NCBI GenBank assembly: GCA_965205045.1
Contig: OZ242031.1
Coordinates: 186,001-250,000 of the forward strand
DNA length: 64,000 nt
Source: UBA6522 sp965205045
GTDB taxonomy: Bacteria; Pseudomonadota; Gammaproteobacteria; Steroidobacterales; Rariloculaceae
Direction of reading: 5' to 3'
A model generated the notes under the pieces. The model ran no database searches, was not told the origin of the DNA, and saw nothing but the letters and a program-made list of their open reading frames with translations. Numbering within the stretch: position 1 is the stretch's first letter; every line of letters begins with the position of its first letter. A program made the translations under genes and the position numbers. Of this stretch, positions 18,617 through 27,836 are shown piece after piece.

Positions 18617-18804
18617 GGGCCTTGAGTGTAATCCCCGCGGCGTGCCGTGGATAGAGCCAGATGGAATGGAGCCGGAAGCGGGGTTGCCGGGTACCGATCG
18701 ACTGCCGTGCGTTGAATCGGCAATTGACTGACGGCTCATTGCGCGCAGAATCCCGGAGCGGCCGCCGGAGCGCCGACACCGGCCGCTACTGCTATAGTCC
18801 GGCG

Positions 18805-20820
18805 ATGCCCAACGAACTCGTCAACGAAACCAGCCCTTACCTCCTGCAGCACGCCGACAACCCGGTGAACTGGCTGCCGTGGAACGAGGCGTCGCTGGCC
18901 CTGGCGCGGGACCGGAACCAGCCGATCCTGCTGTCCATCGGTTATTCGGCGTGCCACTGGTGCCACGTCATGGCGCACGAGTCCTTCGAGGACGAGGCCA
19001 CCGCGCGGCTGATGAACGCGCTCTACGTCAACATCAAGGTGGACCGCGAGGAGCGGCCGGATATCGACAAGATCTACCAGACCGCGCATCAACTGGCCAC
19101 GCGCTCGGCGGGCGGCTGGCCGCTGACGGTCTTCCTGACCCCGGAGCAACTGCCGATCCTCACCGGCACGTATTTCTCCCGCGGCGTCTTCCAGCAGGTG
19201 CTGACCCGGGTCGAGAGCTTCTATCGCAGCAACCGCGAGCAGGCGCTCGCCCGGGGCGATGTCTTGCGCTCGGCACTGAACCGCATCAACGTTGCGGGCG
19301 ACGGCACGGCAGAACTCGATCTGACCCCGCTTCAGGCAGCCAGGGAGCGGCTCGAACAGACCTTCGACGCGCGATACGGCGGCTTCGGCGGCGCCCCCAA
19401 GTTCCCGCATCCGAACCATGTCGCCACGCTGCTGAGGGCCTGGCGGCGGTCCGCCACGGAGCAGGAACGCGACGACCACGCCCTGCACATGGCAACGGCC
19501 ACGCTCGCCCGGATGGCCCGGGGCGGCCTCTACGATCATCTCGCCGGCGGGTTCTTCCGCTACTCGGTGGACGAGCGCTGGGAGATCCCCCATTTCGAGA
19601 AGATGCTCTACGACAACGCCGAACTGCTGGCCGCGCTGGCCGACGCCCATGCCGCGACGGACGACAGGTTCTTCGCAGGCATCGCCGGGGAGACCGCTGA
19701 GTGGGTGATGAAGGAGATGCAGGACCCCGATGGCGGCTACTACGCCACCCTGGACGCCGATTCCGAGGGCGAGGAAGGCAAGTTCTACCTGTGGACCCAA
19801 CCGCAGGTGCGCGGCGAGCTGGAAGAGGCCGAATACGCCGTTTTCGGCGAGTTGTTCGGCCTGACCGGACCGCCCAACTTCGAGGGCCGGGAATGGCACC
19901 TCCAGGCACGCAGTCCCAATGGCGGGCTTTCGGAGAGTCTCTCCAGCGACGAATCGTCACCGGACCTGCTGGATTCGGCGCGGCGCAAGCTGCTGGCGGT
20001 TCGCGACCGGCGGGTCCGTCCCGGGCGGGACGAGAAAGTGCTCACCGGCTGGAACGGCCTGATGATCCGCGCCATGGCCCGTGCAGCGCGCGTCCTGGGG
20101 CGGGACGGCCTGGCCGATTCCGCCACACGCGCCGTGGACTTCCTCCGCGCGCACCTGTGGCGCGACGGCCGCCTGCTGGCCTGCCACAAGGACGGCCGCG
20201 CACGCTTCCCGGCGTACCTGGACGACTACGCCTTCCTGGCCGACGGCCTGATCGAGCTGCTGCAGGTCCGCTGGCGATCCCGGGACCTGACACTGGCCTG
20301 CGAGCTGGCCGACGTGATGCTGGCGCGCTTCGCCGATCCCCGCGGCGGCTTCTTCTTCACCGCCGACGACCACGAGGCGCTGATCCACCGTCCCAAACCG
20401 CTGGCGGACGAGGCCACGCCGTCGGGCAACGGGGTGGCGGTGCGGGTTCTGGTCTGTCTCGGCAGCCTGTTGGGCGAGACGCGATACCTGGAAGCGGCCC
20501 GCCGGGCGCTGGCGGCCGCATGGCCCATGCTGGAGCGCTTCCCGGAGGCCCACGGCACGCTGCTGCACAACCTGGAGCTGGCCCTGGACGAGCCCGAGGC
20601 GATCGTCATCCGCGGCCGGTCCGCCGAAGACATTCAGAAGTGGAAACAGCAGGTCGACGCAGGATTCCATCCACGACGCCTGAGCTTCGGGATTCCCAGC
20701 GAGGAAACCGATCTGCCCGGCGCGCTGGCGGAGCGGGCGCCGCGGGGTGACGCGGTGGCCTACATCTGCCAGGGAACGCACTGCCTGGCGCCGGTGACGA
20801 AGTTCGAGGACCTTCCCTGA
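18805..20820 (+). CDS. DUF255 thioredoxin-fold protein (YyaL/SSP411 family)
   Basis: 671 residues from ATG 18805 (MPNELVNETSPYLLQHADNP). The N-terminal ~160 residues are a thioredoxin-like domain with SACHWCHVMAHESF, whose CxxC-like CHWC is diagnostic of the DUF255 family, and NIKVDREERPDIDKIYQ. The remainder is an (alpha/alpha)6-type domain like N-acylglucosamine epimerases (GGLYDHLAGGFFRYSVDERW, HFEKMLYDNAEL). The family is widespread but its reaction is not established. Full length compared with relatives. Divergent from lgt. Confidence 0.9.
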   Translation: MPNELVNETSPYLLQHADNPVNWLPWNEASLALARDRNQPILLSIGYSACHWCHVMAHESFEDEATARLMNALYVNIKVDREERPDIDKIYQTAHQLATRSAGGWPLTVFLTPEQLPILTGTYFSRGVFQQVLTRVESFYRSNREQALARGDVLRSALNRINVAGDGTAELDLTPLQAARERLEQTFDARYGGFGGAPKFPHPNHVATLLRAWRRSATEQERDDHALHMATATLARMARGGLYDHLAGGFFRYSVDERWEIPHFEKMLYDNAELLAALADAHAATDDRFFAGIAGETAEWVMKEMQDPDGGYYATLDADSEGEEGKFYLWTQPQVRGELEEAEYAVFGELFGLTGPPNFEGREWHLQARSPNGGLSESLSSDESSPDLLDSARRKLLAVRDRRVRPGRDEKVLTGWNGLMIRAMARAARVLGRDGLADSATRAVDFLRAHLWRDGRLLACHKDGRARFPAYLDDYAFLADGLIELLQVRWRSRDLTLACELADVMLARFADPRGGFFFTADDHEALIHRPKPLADEATPSGNGVAVRVLVCLGSLLGETRYLEAARRALAAAWPMLERFPEAHGTLLHNLELALDEPEAIVIRGRSAEDIQKWKQQVDAGFHPRRLSFGIPSEETDLPGALAERAPRGDAVAYICQGTHCLAPVTKFEDLP

Positions 20821-20933
20821 ATTGGCGCGGTCGTCAAACGACGGTCCGAGTCTTCGGTTCGTGTGCGAGCTTCACGTCCTCTTCCCTGTTCTTCCTTGAC
20901 AATTGGGGAGAAAGCAAGCAAAAAGACCAGATA

Positions 20934-20961
20934 TTGCTCTTTATGTTTCCGCATATACAAT
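20934..20961 (+). promoter_or_regulatory. sigma70-like promoter of the broken Xre antitoxin gene
   Basis: TTGCTC, 16-nt spacer, TACAAT, lying 33 nt upstream of the ATG at 20995 in an AT-rich patch that stands out from the GC-rich surroundings. Confidence 0.5.
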
Positions 20962-20994
20962 GTTGGAAATCAAAAGGTCTACAAGCTGAACGGT

Positions 20995-21345
20995 ATGAGC
21001 ACAGCGCAGTCAAGTCCGATCATGCATTTCATCGAACGATTACAGCAGGCAGGCGGCCTGAAGGGGACCGACATTGCAAACATGGCCGGTGTGTCCAGGT
21101 CCACCGTGTCCCGGTGGGTCAGCGGCCGAAAAGCGCCGCATCCCGATACGCAGTTGAAGGTGTCGGACCTGTCGTATGTCGTCATGCGGCTCAGCGAGTA
21201 CTACGCCCGGGACGAGGTTCGCGCCTAGCTCTATGCGAGACATCCGCAGTTGCAGGGCGAACGGGCCATTGACCTTGTATTCGACGACCGGACAGAAGAG
21301 GTTCTCGCCATACTGGATCGTCTCGACGCCGACGCTTATATCTGA
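20995..21345 (+). pseudogene. Xre/MbcA/ParS-type antitoxin split by an amber codon
   Basis: The first 77 codons encode an HTH domain (GLKGTDIANMAGVSRSTVSR) followed by the start of the Xre-type middle domain, ending ...DEVRA at TAG 21226-21228. Translation in the same frame continues LYARHPQLQGERAIDLVFDD and then RTEEVLAILDRLDADAYI to TGA 21343, which is the DUF2384 toxin-binding domain. Relatives usually have Trp just before LYARHP, so TGG to TAG is the simplest explanation. No cognate toxin follows. Unless the amber codon is suppressed, only an HTH fragment is made. Confidence 0.8.
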
Positions 21346-21801
21346 GAACGGCGCCGATGGCCCACCGAAGCGGAGTCCGCCGCATTCGTGATCGGACGTT
21401 GCTCGACAGCCTGGAATCCCTCGACCGGACATCCTCATCGTATTCTGTGAGCAGGATACCGATATTGCGATGGAGATCGTTCGTAATCATGGGGTTGTAG
21501 AGCCGGGGAGTCCGGTCGCTGCGGGCGGCGACGGATAACGGGATCGCAATGATCCTGCGACATTTGGCTGTTGGCATTGGACGGGTTGATCCGGCCGCAG
21601 ATCGGATCGGCGGACTGCGGGCACGGTTGCGCCCGTGGTCGAGGGACGGATCATCCGGGAGGATCAGGCAAGTCCAAAAGCGACGAATCCGACAACCGGC
21701 GGGACGTAACCGGCAAATCCACCCGAAAACCGCGGAGCAATTCCTCGCGCCGGCCGTCCAATGGATTAGAGTAGCGCGACGTGGCCGGGGGCGGACGTCG
21801 A
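21346..21801. other. gap without a recognisable gene
   Basis: About 450 bp between the broken antitoxin and sdaA. It is where a cognate toxin would be expected, but no frame on either strand gave a recognisable RES, HipA or nucleotidyltransferase sequence. A minus-strand stretch near 21430-21520 (MITNDLHRNIGILLTEYDED) looks coding-like but is short and unassigned. Confidence 0.5.
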
Positions 21802-23340
21802 ATGGCAATCAGCACATTTGACCTTTTCAAGATCGGTATCGGTCCTTCCAGTTCCCATACCGTCGGCCCCATGCGGGCGGCGTCGATGTTCGTCGGCAGT
21901 CTGCGCAGCGCGGGCGTCCTGCGGCAGGTCGTCCGCATCAAGGCCGAGATGTACGGCTCGCTGGGCGCCACCGGGCGCGGGCACGGCACGCCGAAAGCGA
22001 TCATGCTGGGCCTTGAGGGCGAGCGGCCGCAGAGCGTCGATGTGGATGCCATCCCCGGGCGGATCGAGGCGATCCGCAAGGAAAAACTCCTGCGCCTGAA
22101 CGGCGATCACCCCATCGCCTTCAACCGGCAGGAAGACCTGCTGCTGTATCGGCGCAAGAGTCTGCCGCTGCATCCCAACGGCATGCGCTTCACGGCCTAC
22201 CGGAGCAGCGAAGGGAACCGCAACGGCGGCGGTGGCGATGGCGGCAGCGGCGGCTCCGACGGCGGCGGCGGCTCCGGCGGCGGCGGTGGCTCTGGCCGCG
22301 GCGGCGGCGGTGGCAGCAACGGCGGTGGCACCGCAACCCCGCGCGGGCACGAGACACTCCTCACCCGCACCTACTACTCCGTCGGCGGCGGCTTCGTGCT
22401 GGATGAGTCCGGCGCCGGCGTCGGCGCCATCGTCGAGGACGCCCGGCGCCTCACCTACCCGTTCACCACGGCGGCCGAACTGCTGGCGCACTGCGACACC
22501 TCGCGCCTGAGCATCTCCGGCATCATGCTCGCCAATGAAAAGGCATGGCGGCTGGAAGCCGAGACGCGCTACGGCCTGCTCCAGATCTGGGATGTCATGC
22601 AGGCGTGCGTCGACCGCGGCTGCCGCAACGAAGGCGTGCTGCCCGGCGGGCTCAAACTCCCGCGGCGCGCCCCCCGGCTCTACAAGCAATTGCTGGCGAA
22701 GCCCGAGGCGTCGCTGTCGGACCCGCTCACCGCGCTGGACTGGGTCACGCTCTACGCCCTGGCCGTCAACGAGGAGAACGCCGCGGGCGGCCGCGTGGTG
22801 ACCGCCCCCACCAACGGGGCGGCCGGCATCGTCCCGGCGGTGCTCCACTACTACGCCCGGTTCGTCCACGGCGCCGACGCAGACGGCGTCGTCCGCTTCC
22901 TGCTCACTGCCGCCGCCATCGGCGTGCTGTTCAAGGAAAACGCCTCCATCAGCGGCGCGGAGGTGGGCTGCCAGGGCGAAGTCGGTTCGGCGTGTTCCAT
23001 GGCCGCAGGCGGCCTGGCCGAAGTGCTCGGCGGAACGCCGCAACAGGTCGAGAACGCCGCCGAGATCGCCATGGAGCACAACCTGGGGCTGACCTGCGAT
23101 CCCGTGGGCGGGCTGGTGCAGGTGCCGTGCATCGAGCGCAATGCCATGGCATCCATCAAGGCAATCCACGCCGCGCGCCTGGCCCTGCGCGGCGACGGCC
23201 AGCACTTCGTCTCGCTGGATCAGGTCATCCGGACCCTGCGCGACACCGGCCGCGACATGAAGGACAAGTACAAGGAAACCTCCCGCGGCGGCCTGGCGGT
23301 CAACGTGATCGAGATCCCGGTCAGCGTGGTGGAGTGTTGA
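21802..23340 (+). CDS. sdaA: L-serine dehydratase (iron-sulfur type) with a poly-glycine insertion
   Basis: 512 residues from ATG 21802 (MAISTFDLFKIGIGPSSSHT). Deaminates L-serine to pyruvate using a labile 4Fe-4S cluster. Substrate motif GIGPSSSHTVGPMRAA and TAPTNGAAGIVPA are present, with cysteines in GCQGEVGSACSMAAGG and NLGLTCDPVGG as cluster ligands. Compared with single-chain bacterial enzymes (~455 residues) there is an insertion of ~40 residues at about 140-180, almost entirely Gly/Ser, before YYSVGGGF. That is in a surface loop of the beta domain, so activity is probably retained. Confidence 0.93.
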   Translation: MAISTFDLFKIGIGPSSSHTVGPMRAASMFVGSLRSAGVLRQVVRIKAEMYGSLGATGRGHGTPKAIMLGLEGERPQSVDVDAIPGRIEAIRKEKLLRLNGDHPIAFNRQEDLLLYRRKSLPLHPNGMRFTAYRSSEGNRNGGGGDGGSGGSDGGGGSGGGGGSGRGGGGGSNGGGTATPRGHETLLTRTYYSVGGGFVLDESGAGVGAIVEDARRLTYPFTTAAELLAHCDTSRLSISGIMLANEKAWRLEAETRYGLLQIWDVMQACVDRGCRNEGVLPGGLKLPRRAPRLYKQLLAKPEASLSDPLTALDWVTLYALAVNEENAAGGRVVTAPTNGAAGIVPAVLHYYARFVHGADADGVVRFLLTAAAIGVLFKENASISGAEVGCQGEVGSACSMAAGGLAEVLGGTPQQVENAAEIAMEHNLGLTCDPVGGLVQVPCIERNAMASIKAIHAARLALRGDGQHFVSLDQVIRTLRDTGRDMKDKYKETSRGGLAVNVIEIPVSVVEC

Positions 23341-23422
23341 GGGCCACGCCCGCAGTTATCCCGGCGGCGTGGCCGGTCCGTACCTGAATGGATGTTGCCG
23401 GGGTTCGCCCGGCGTCGCCGGT

Positions 23423-23734
23423 CTACTCTTCGTCCGACTCGTCGTCGCCTTCTTCGGCGGACTCTTCGGCGGACTCTTCGCCGCCGTCCTCGCCTTCGTC
23501 CGACGCCTCTTCTTCCGATTCCTCGCCTTCGCCTTCGCCCTCGGACTCTTCCGCGCCTTCGTCGCCGTCGGCCGGCATGTCTTCAGCCTCTTCACCGGCT
23601 TCTTCGGCTTCCTCAACCTGGGCGGCTTCCTCGGCTTCAGCCGCCTCCTCGTCCTGGGCCACTGCCGACAGGGGCCAGGCGAATGCCATGGCGATCAGGC
23701 AGAAAATATACGGCAATTTGATCAGTCGTCTCAT
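23423..23734 (-). CDS. small secreted acidic low-complexity protein
   Basis: 103 residues from ATG 23734, behind a near-perfect AGGAGG ribosome-binding site. The signal peptide (MRRLIKLPYIFCLIAMAFAW..AVAQ) is followed by ~77 residues of almost only Glu, Asp, Ala, Gly and Ser. No fold can be assigned. Possibly a cation-binding or disordered periplasmic protein. Confidence 0.7.
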   Translation of the reverse strand: MRRLIKLPYIFCLIAMAFAWPLSAVAQDEEAAEAEEAAQVEEAEEAGEEAEDMPADGDEGAEESEGEGEGEESEEEASDEGEDGGEESAEESAEEGDDESDEE

Positions 23735-23903
23735 CGCTCCTCCTCCTTGGCGCGTTTGGCGCACTCTGGGTGTTATGGCGGCATGGGTCAGCGTAAGGCT
23801 ATCCACGATATGCCGCGTTGATCATTATAGCCGAATGCGCGCCGAGATTTTTTCGCTATTGGACTGCCGGAGCCGTGCATCATGATGATCTGGATGCCGA
23901 CCG

Positions 23904-23972
23904 TCAGACCTTCACGATCACCTTGCCGAAATTCTGCCCGCTCATGAGGCGGTGGAAGGCGGCCGGCACGGT
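23904..23972 (-). pseudogene. C-terminal scrap of a zinc-type alcohol dehydrogenase/quinone oxidoreductase
   Basis: Encodes VPAAFHRLMSGQNFGKVIVKV then a stop, the typical last strand-helix of MDR-family quinone oxidoreductases (A-H-x-x-L-x-x-x-x-x-x-G-K-I-V-L). Nothing upstream continues it. Short, so tentative. Confidence 0.4.
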
Positions 23973-24085
23973 TGTACTCGGCCATCACGCCACAGAGCAC
24001 GACGCGTCAATCCCGATCGGCCAGCGGCACCCAGGGCTGCAGTCCGGGTCCGGTGTACTCCGCTCCGGGGCGGGACCACGCAGGC

Positions 24086-24730
24086 CTACCGTTCCGCCAG
24101 CGCCTTTTTGCCGAGCCGGACCACCAGTTCCAGCGTCCGCCGCACGTCCTCCCAGTCCGTGCCGTGATTCAGGATGCACATGCGCAGCGCGAAAACGCCC
24201 TTGAGGGAGGTGGAGGAGAGAAACGCCAGGTCGTCCCAGAACACGCCCGCCAGCACCTGCCGGTTGATGCTGTCCAGGGTTGCCTCGTCGAAGGCCCGGT
24301 CGGCGGGGTTGACCCGGAAGCAGACGATGCTGAGCGACACCGGGGTCATCAACTCCAGCGTCGCATCCTCCTCGACCCAGGCGCCTGCGCGCCGGGCCAG
24401 GTCCAGCCCGTTCTGCACCGCCTCGCGCATCCGCGCCATGCCGAAGCTCTGCACCGACATCCAGATCTCGAGTGCGCGGGCCGCGCGGCTCAGTTGCTGG
24501 CCCCTGTTCGCGAAGTTGGGGTGCTTGGAGCCCCAGACGCTGTCCTGCAGCACGTCCTCGCCGATGGCGAACGCGTTCTCCAGGTGCCGCCGGTCCTTCA
24601 CCATGAGCGCGCCCGCCCCGTAGGGCTGGAAGAACCACTTGTGGGCGTCCATGCCGACGGAGTCCGCCCGCTCGATGCCCTCGAAAATCACAGTGCCCAT
24701 GCCGCCCGTCTGCGTGCCCGCCGCTCCCAT
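24086..24730 (-). pseudogene. C-terminal half of a PLP-dependent group II decarboxylase
   Basis: Encodes about 215 residues from GMGTVIFEGIERADSVGMDA through HKWFFQPYGAGALMV to VVRLGKKALAER. The HKW lysine is the pyridoxal-phosphate lysine of aromatic-L-amino-acid decarboxylase relatives. The N-terminal half, with the PLP-phosphate and substrate sites, is missing; the coding similarity stops abruptly near 24730, where it abuts an adhesin fragment in the opposite orientation. Not expected to be functional. Confidence 0.8.
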
Positions 24731-24750
24731 TCGCCTGGGGCAGCATCCCG

Positions 24751-25313
24751 ATGGACGTGGCCGACGGTTACGACGACTTGCTCGACAAGTACATTGCCGT
24801 CTACGGCGACCCCGGCGAGACGACCGGCGGCACGCTGAGAGACCTGGAGGCCGCGCAGAAACTGCTGGACGAGACGGACGCCAGCCTGAAGGCGCTGGTC
24901 GAGGCGCGGACGAGGTCGCGCAACGCCGCCTACAGCACGGAGTCGGGCAAGCGGTCGGGCAAGCGGATGACGGCGGAGACATCCCTGAGGGGGCTGGTCG
25001 CGGCCCGGGAGATGGCGACCGCGGGCGTTGTGGGGCAGTTCACCAACGCGCAGTCGTTCTACCAGCAGTTGGTCGACCGGCGCCAGGCGGTCAAGACCGG
25101 CGCCAGGCGGTCAAGACCGGCGCCAGGCGGTCAAGACCGCCGCCGACAAGGTAGTGGCGGACGCCACGAACCCGACCGACGCCGGCAACATCATGTGAGT
25201 CCGCCTTCGCGGCGGGCTTCCAGATCCAGGGCGAGCAGGCCTCGTTCAAGGTTGGCGTGACCAGCAGTGGCGGCGAGACCGGCGCCTCGGCTGGTGTGGG
25301 CTTCCAGTTCTAA
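24751..25313 (+). pseudogene. broken trimeric-autotransporter-like adhesin (stalk plus YadA-like anchor end)
   Basis: An open segment (ADGYDDLLDKYIAVYGDP onward) resembles the helical passenger of the intact adhesin at 37.6-40.2 kb. It then passes through three copies of a 20-bp repeat (25078-25138) that shift the frame. A second frame gives SAFAAGFQIQGEQASFKVGV and GETGASAGVGFQF ending at TAA 25311, the last strands of a YadA-like anchor. Signal peptide and most of the protein are missing. Confidence 0.8.
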
Positions 25314-25340
25314 GCTCGCCAATCGTAAACCCATAGAACA

Positions 25341-25376
25341 GCCGGCGGTCCGAGCAATCGGGCCGCCGGTTTCGTT
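25341..25376 (+). terminator. Rho-independent terminator of the broken adhesin
   Basis: GCCGGCGGTCCG / CGGGCCGCCGG form a strong stem around a short GAGCAAT loop, followed by TTTCGTTTTG. A very similar hairpin occurs at 28102-28130, 30625-30664 and (inverted) 35887-35925. Confidence 0.75.
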
Positions 25377-25382
25377 TTGTGC

Positions 25383-25733
25383 CGACTTTCTGGCCAAATC
25401 GCCCGGATTCGCGGCATTGCCGGCGGTTTGGGGCGGGGTTAGGATGGCCTCATGTCCGAGGCAATCGCATTCGACACCCACCGGTTCGTCAAGAACCTCA
25501 CGGCCAGCGGCTTCACCGAGGCCCAGGCCGAGGCGTTGGCCGACGAGCAGGCCCACCTGCTGGACTCCAGCCTGGCCACCAAGGGCGATATCCCGGCAGT
25601 CAAGGCCGATATCCTGGCCACCAATTCCGATGTCCGCGAAGTCAAGGCCGAAATCCGGGAAGTCAGGTCCGAAATCCGGGAAGTCAAGGCCGAAATCCGG
25701 GAAGTCAAGTCGGAGCTTGAATTGAATATCGAG
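25383..25733. repeat. direct repeat, copy 1 (pair of 29361-29702)
   Basis: About 340 bp, starting CGACTTTCTGGCCAAATCGC, nearly identical to 29361-29702; covers the upstream region and first half of a DUF1640-like gene. A second block of similarity, 25860-26006 with 29740-29885, covers the gene ends. Confidence 0.9.
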
Positions 25734-25994
25734 CAGGTCAGGGCCGACCTGGAAGTCAAGATCGAGCAGGTCAGGGCCGACCTGGAAGTCAAGATCGAGC
25801 AGCTCAGGGCCGACCTGGAAGTCAGGATCGAGCAGGTCAGGGCCGACCTGGAAGTCAGGATCGAGAGGGTCGGTGGCGAGGTGCAGAAGGCCAGGGTCGG
25901 CTTGTCCAGATGGATGTTGACCGGGTGGGTCACCCAGACGGGACTGCTCGCGACGCTGTTCTGGTACTTCTCCTCAGGCCCGCCGACCCCCTGA
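25452..25994 (+). CDS. DUF1640-like membrane-anchored coiled-coil protein, copy 1
   Basis: 180 residues from ATG 25452. The N terminus FDTHRFVKNLTASGFTEAQA then EALADEQAHLLDS matches DUF1640 (bacterial CCDC90-type) proteins. A long coiled coil of 7-residue (REVKAEI) and 11-residue (EVKIEQVRADL) units follows, and a C-terminal helix near TGWVTQTGLLATLFWYF anchors it. Function of the family in bacteria is unknown. A shorter paralog lies at 29430; the two differ chiefly in repeat number. Confidence 0.85.
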   Translation: MSEAIAFDTHRFVKNLTASGFTEAQAEALADEQAHLLDSSLATKGDIPAVKADILATNSDVREVKAEIREVRSEIREVKAEIREVKSELELNIEQVRADLEVKIEQVRADLEVKIEQLRADLEVRIEQVRADLEVRIERVGGEVQKARVGLSRWMLTGWVTQTGLLATLFWYFSSGPPTP

Positions 25995-25997
25995 TTG

Positions 25998-27743
25998 TCA
26001 GCCGGCAGTGACGGCCTCGCTGCCCACCAGCTCCCAGCCGTGGAACACCAGCGCAAGTCCGATGAAGGCCACGCCCGGAAACTGCCGCCCGAGGCGCTCT
26101 TCGGAGAGGTAGCGCCGCAACTGCCCGGCGGCCTCGCCCCTCAGCGCCTCCAGCCGCTCCCGGCTCGCCGGCTCGCCCCGCTTCAGGTACTTGAGTTCGA
26201 CCAGGTAACCGTGGCGCGTGTCCGGGTACCGTGCCAGGTCCGGCTCCAGGGACAGGTCCGCATAGCCCTTGCCGTATTCGGCCTCGGAACGGAACACGAA
26301 TCGCTCGCCCAGGCTCAGGTACGCCGCCAGGAACCCCTGCAACACCTTCTCCCCCGCGATGTAGTCCCGGATGCCGGTGAAACGCTCGATGCGCCCGGCG
26401 ATCATCTCGAACACCGGCGCCCACTCCCCGCGCAGGGCCATCGCCTTCAACAGCGGCCCCAACTCGAATGCATCCATCGAAAACAGGTCCATATCCTCGT
26501 ACGCGTCGCGCAGGAAACCGTACAGCAGGTGGCGTACCGTCCGGTTCGGGATGCCCAGCGCGGTTTCCCCGCCCACCGCCCCGCGGATGCTCAACAGCCC
26601 GAAGTAGTGCAGCAGGGTGAGGAAGTTGTCGCGCTTGGCCAGGCGCTCCAGCGGGAAGCTGGGCTGCAGCCGGATCTCGGCCCGCTCCTCCCCGGCCAGG
26701 TGCCTCAACAGGTCGAAGTTGCCGTTCAACTGGTTGCCCACCACCAGCAGGTGGCGCAGTTTGGTGTAGTCGATGCGCACGTTGACGTCGATCAGGTCGT
26801 CCGGCATCGTTCCCTGCCGAACAGATTGCTTCAGGTAATAGAGCACCATGTCGGTGTTGTACAGGGTAGTTTGCGAGGCCCGCGCGAACCGGTAGCCGTC
26901 GTACCACTCCCGCATTATGTCCAGCGCCTCCTCCACGTCCTGTTCGAACGCCCCCAGGTCGCGGTAGCGCTCCAGCACGCCGCGCACCTCGGCCTCGGTG
27001 AAGCCCGTCATCTCGTTGAAGTGGGAATCGAGACTGATGTTGTCGCCGATGTTGAAGCCGCTGGTGACGTCGTCCAGCGTGATCGGCGAGACTCCGGTGA
27101 CGAACAGCCGCCGCAGCGCGCCCTGCTCCGTACCCGCCTTCAGCGTGGCGAAAAAATTGCGGTAGAAGCCCCCGCCGCGGGTGAACGTCCGGTACGCCTC
27201 CTCGCCCTGTTCGGCCAGGATGGTATTGGCGAAGTTGTCGTACTCGTCGATCAGCCCGTACAGGCGAATCCCCCGGCGCCGGGCGAACGCGAACAGTTCC
27301 GCCAACTTGCCGTTCACCGACGGCGCCGCGAGGATCGCCGCGCCGTCGGCCTCCGGAAACAGTTCCGGGTGGCACGCCAGAACGTCCCGGAGCACCGTGT
27401 GGCAATAGCCTTCGAATTCCCGCTCCAGGGTGGCGGGCGCATTCTTGAAGGCCGAGAAATTGAACCGCAGGGTTACGTGGCTATTGCGTTCCGGCGTGGG
27501 ATTCTCGCCGATGTGCAGACCGCCGAACAAGGCGTCGAATTCCCCGGCGAAGCGCCGGTCGTAGTAGTGCTCCAGCACCGAGATCCAGCACGACTTGCCG
27601 AACCGGCGCGGGCGGATGAACACGGTGAAGCGGGTCCGCTCCAGCTCCCGAAGGAACCGGGTCTTGTCCACGTACAGATAGCCCTCCCGGCGGATGCTCC
27701 GGAAGTCGGCCAGACCGTACGGAATGGGAGGGTGATCCACCAT
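25998..27743 (-). CDS. AAA-ATPase-like / PD-(D/E)XK nuclease-like protein (DUF1703 type)
   Basis: 581 residues from ATG 27743 (MVDHPPIPYGLADF); ATG 27755 is an alternative. The N-terminal AAA-ATPase-like domain has IPYGLADFRSIRREGYLYVD and RPRRFGKS as its Walker-A-like loop, and YGLIDEYDNF as the Walker B region. The C-terminal part has YADLSLEPD and GYLVELKYLKRGE, the D...ExK core of the PD-(D/E)XK domain, ending with the family's GLALVFHGWELVG. Such proteins are abundant in symbionts and Bacteroidetes; role unknown. Convergent with the DUF1640-like gene (3 nt apart). Confidence 0.9.
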   Translation of the reverse strand: MVDHPPIPYGLADFRSIRREGYLYVDKTRFLRELERTRFTVFIRPRRFGKSCWISVLEHYYDRRFAGEFDALFGGLHIGENPTPERNSHVTLRFNFSAFKNAPATLEREFEGYCHTVLRDVLACHPELFPEADGAAILAAPSVNGKLAELFAFARRRGIRLYGLIDEYDNFANTILAEQGEEAYRTFTRGGGFYRNFFATLKAGTEQGALRRLFVTGVSPITLDDVTSGFNIGDNISLDSHFNEMTGFTEAEVRGVLERYRDLGAFEQDVEEALDIMREWYDGYRFARASQTTLYNTDMVLYYLKQSVRQGTMPDDLIDVNVRIDYTKLRHLLVVGNQLNGNFDLLRHLAGEERAEIRLQPSFPLERLAKRDNFLTLLHYFGLLSIRGAVGGETALGIPNRTVRHLLYGFLRDAYEDMDLFSMDAFELGPLLKAMALRGEWAPVFEMIAGRIERFTGIRDYIAGEKVLQGFLAAYLSLGERFVFRSEAEYGKGYADLSLEPDLARYPDTRHGYLVELKYLKRGEPASRERLEALRGEAAGQLRRYLSEERLGRQFPGVAFIGLALVFHGWELVGSEAVTAG

Positions 27744-27836
27744 GCCGGCAAGCATAGCAAAGCGGCCGTTGCGGCGGGCGCGCAAGATCGTCAAGTACCA
27801 TAGTGGCAGGCGGACCCGATTGGAACGGAGAGCGCC

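Noticed and set aside
22200..22340. Frameshift in sdaA at the Gly-rich stretch
   Set aside because: The frame is continuous and both flanks match serine dehydratase, so it is an in-frame insertion.
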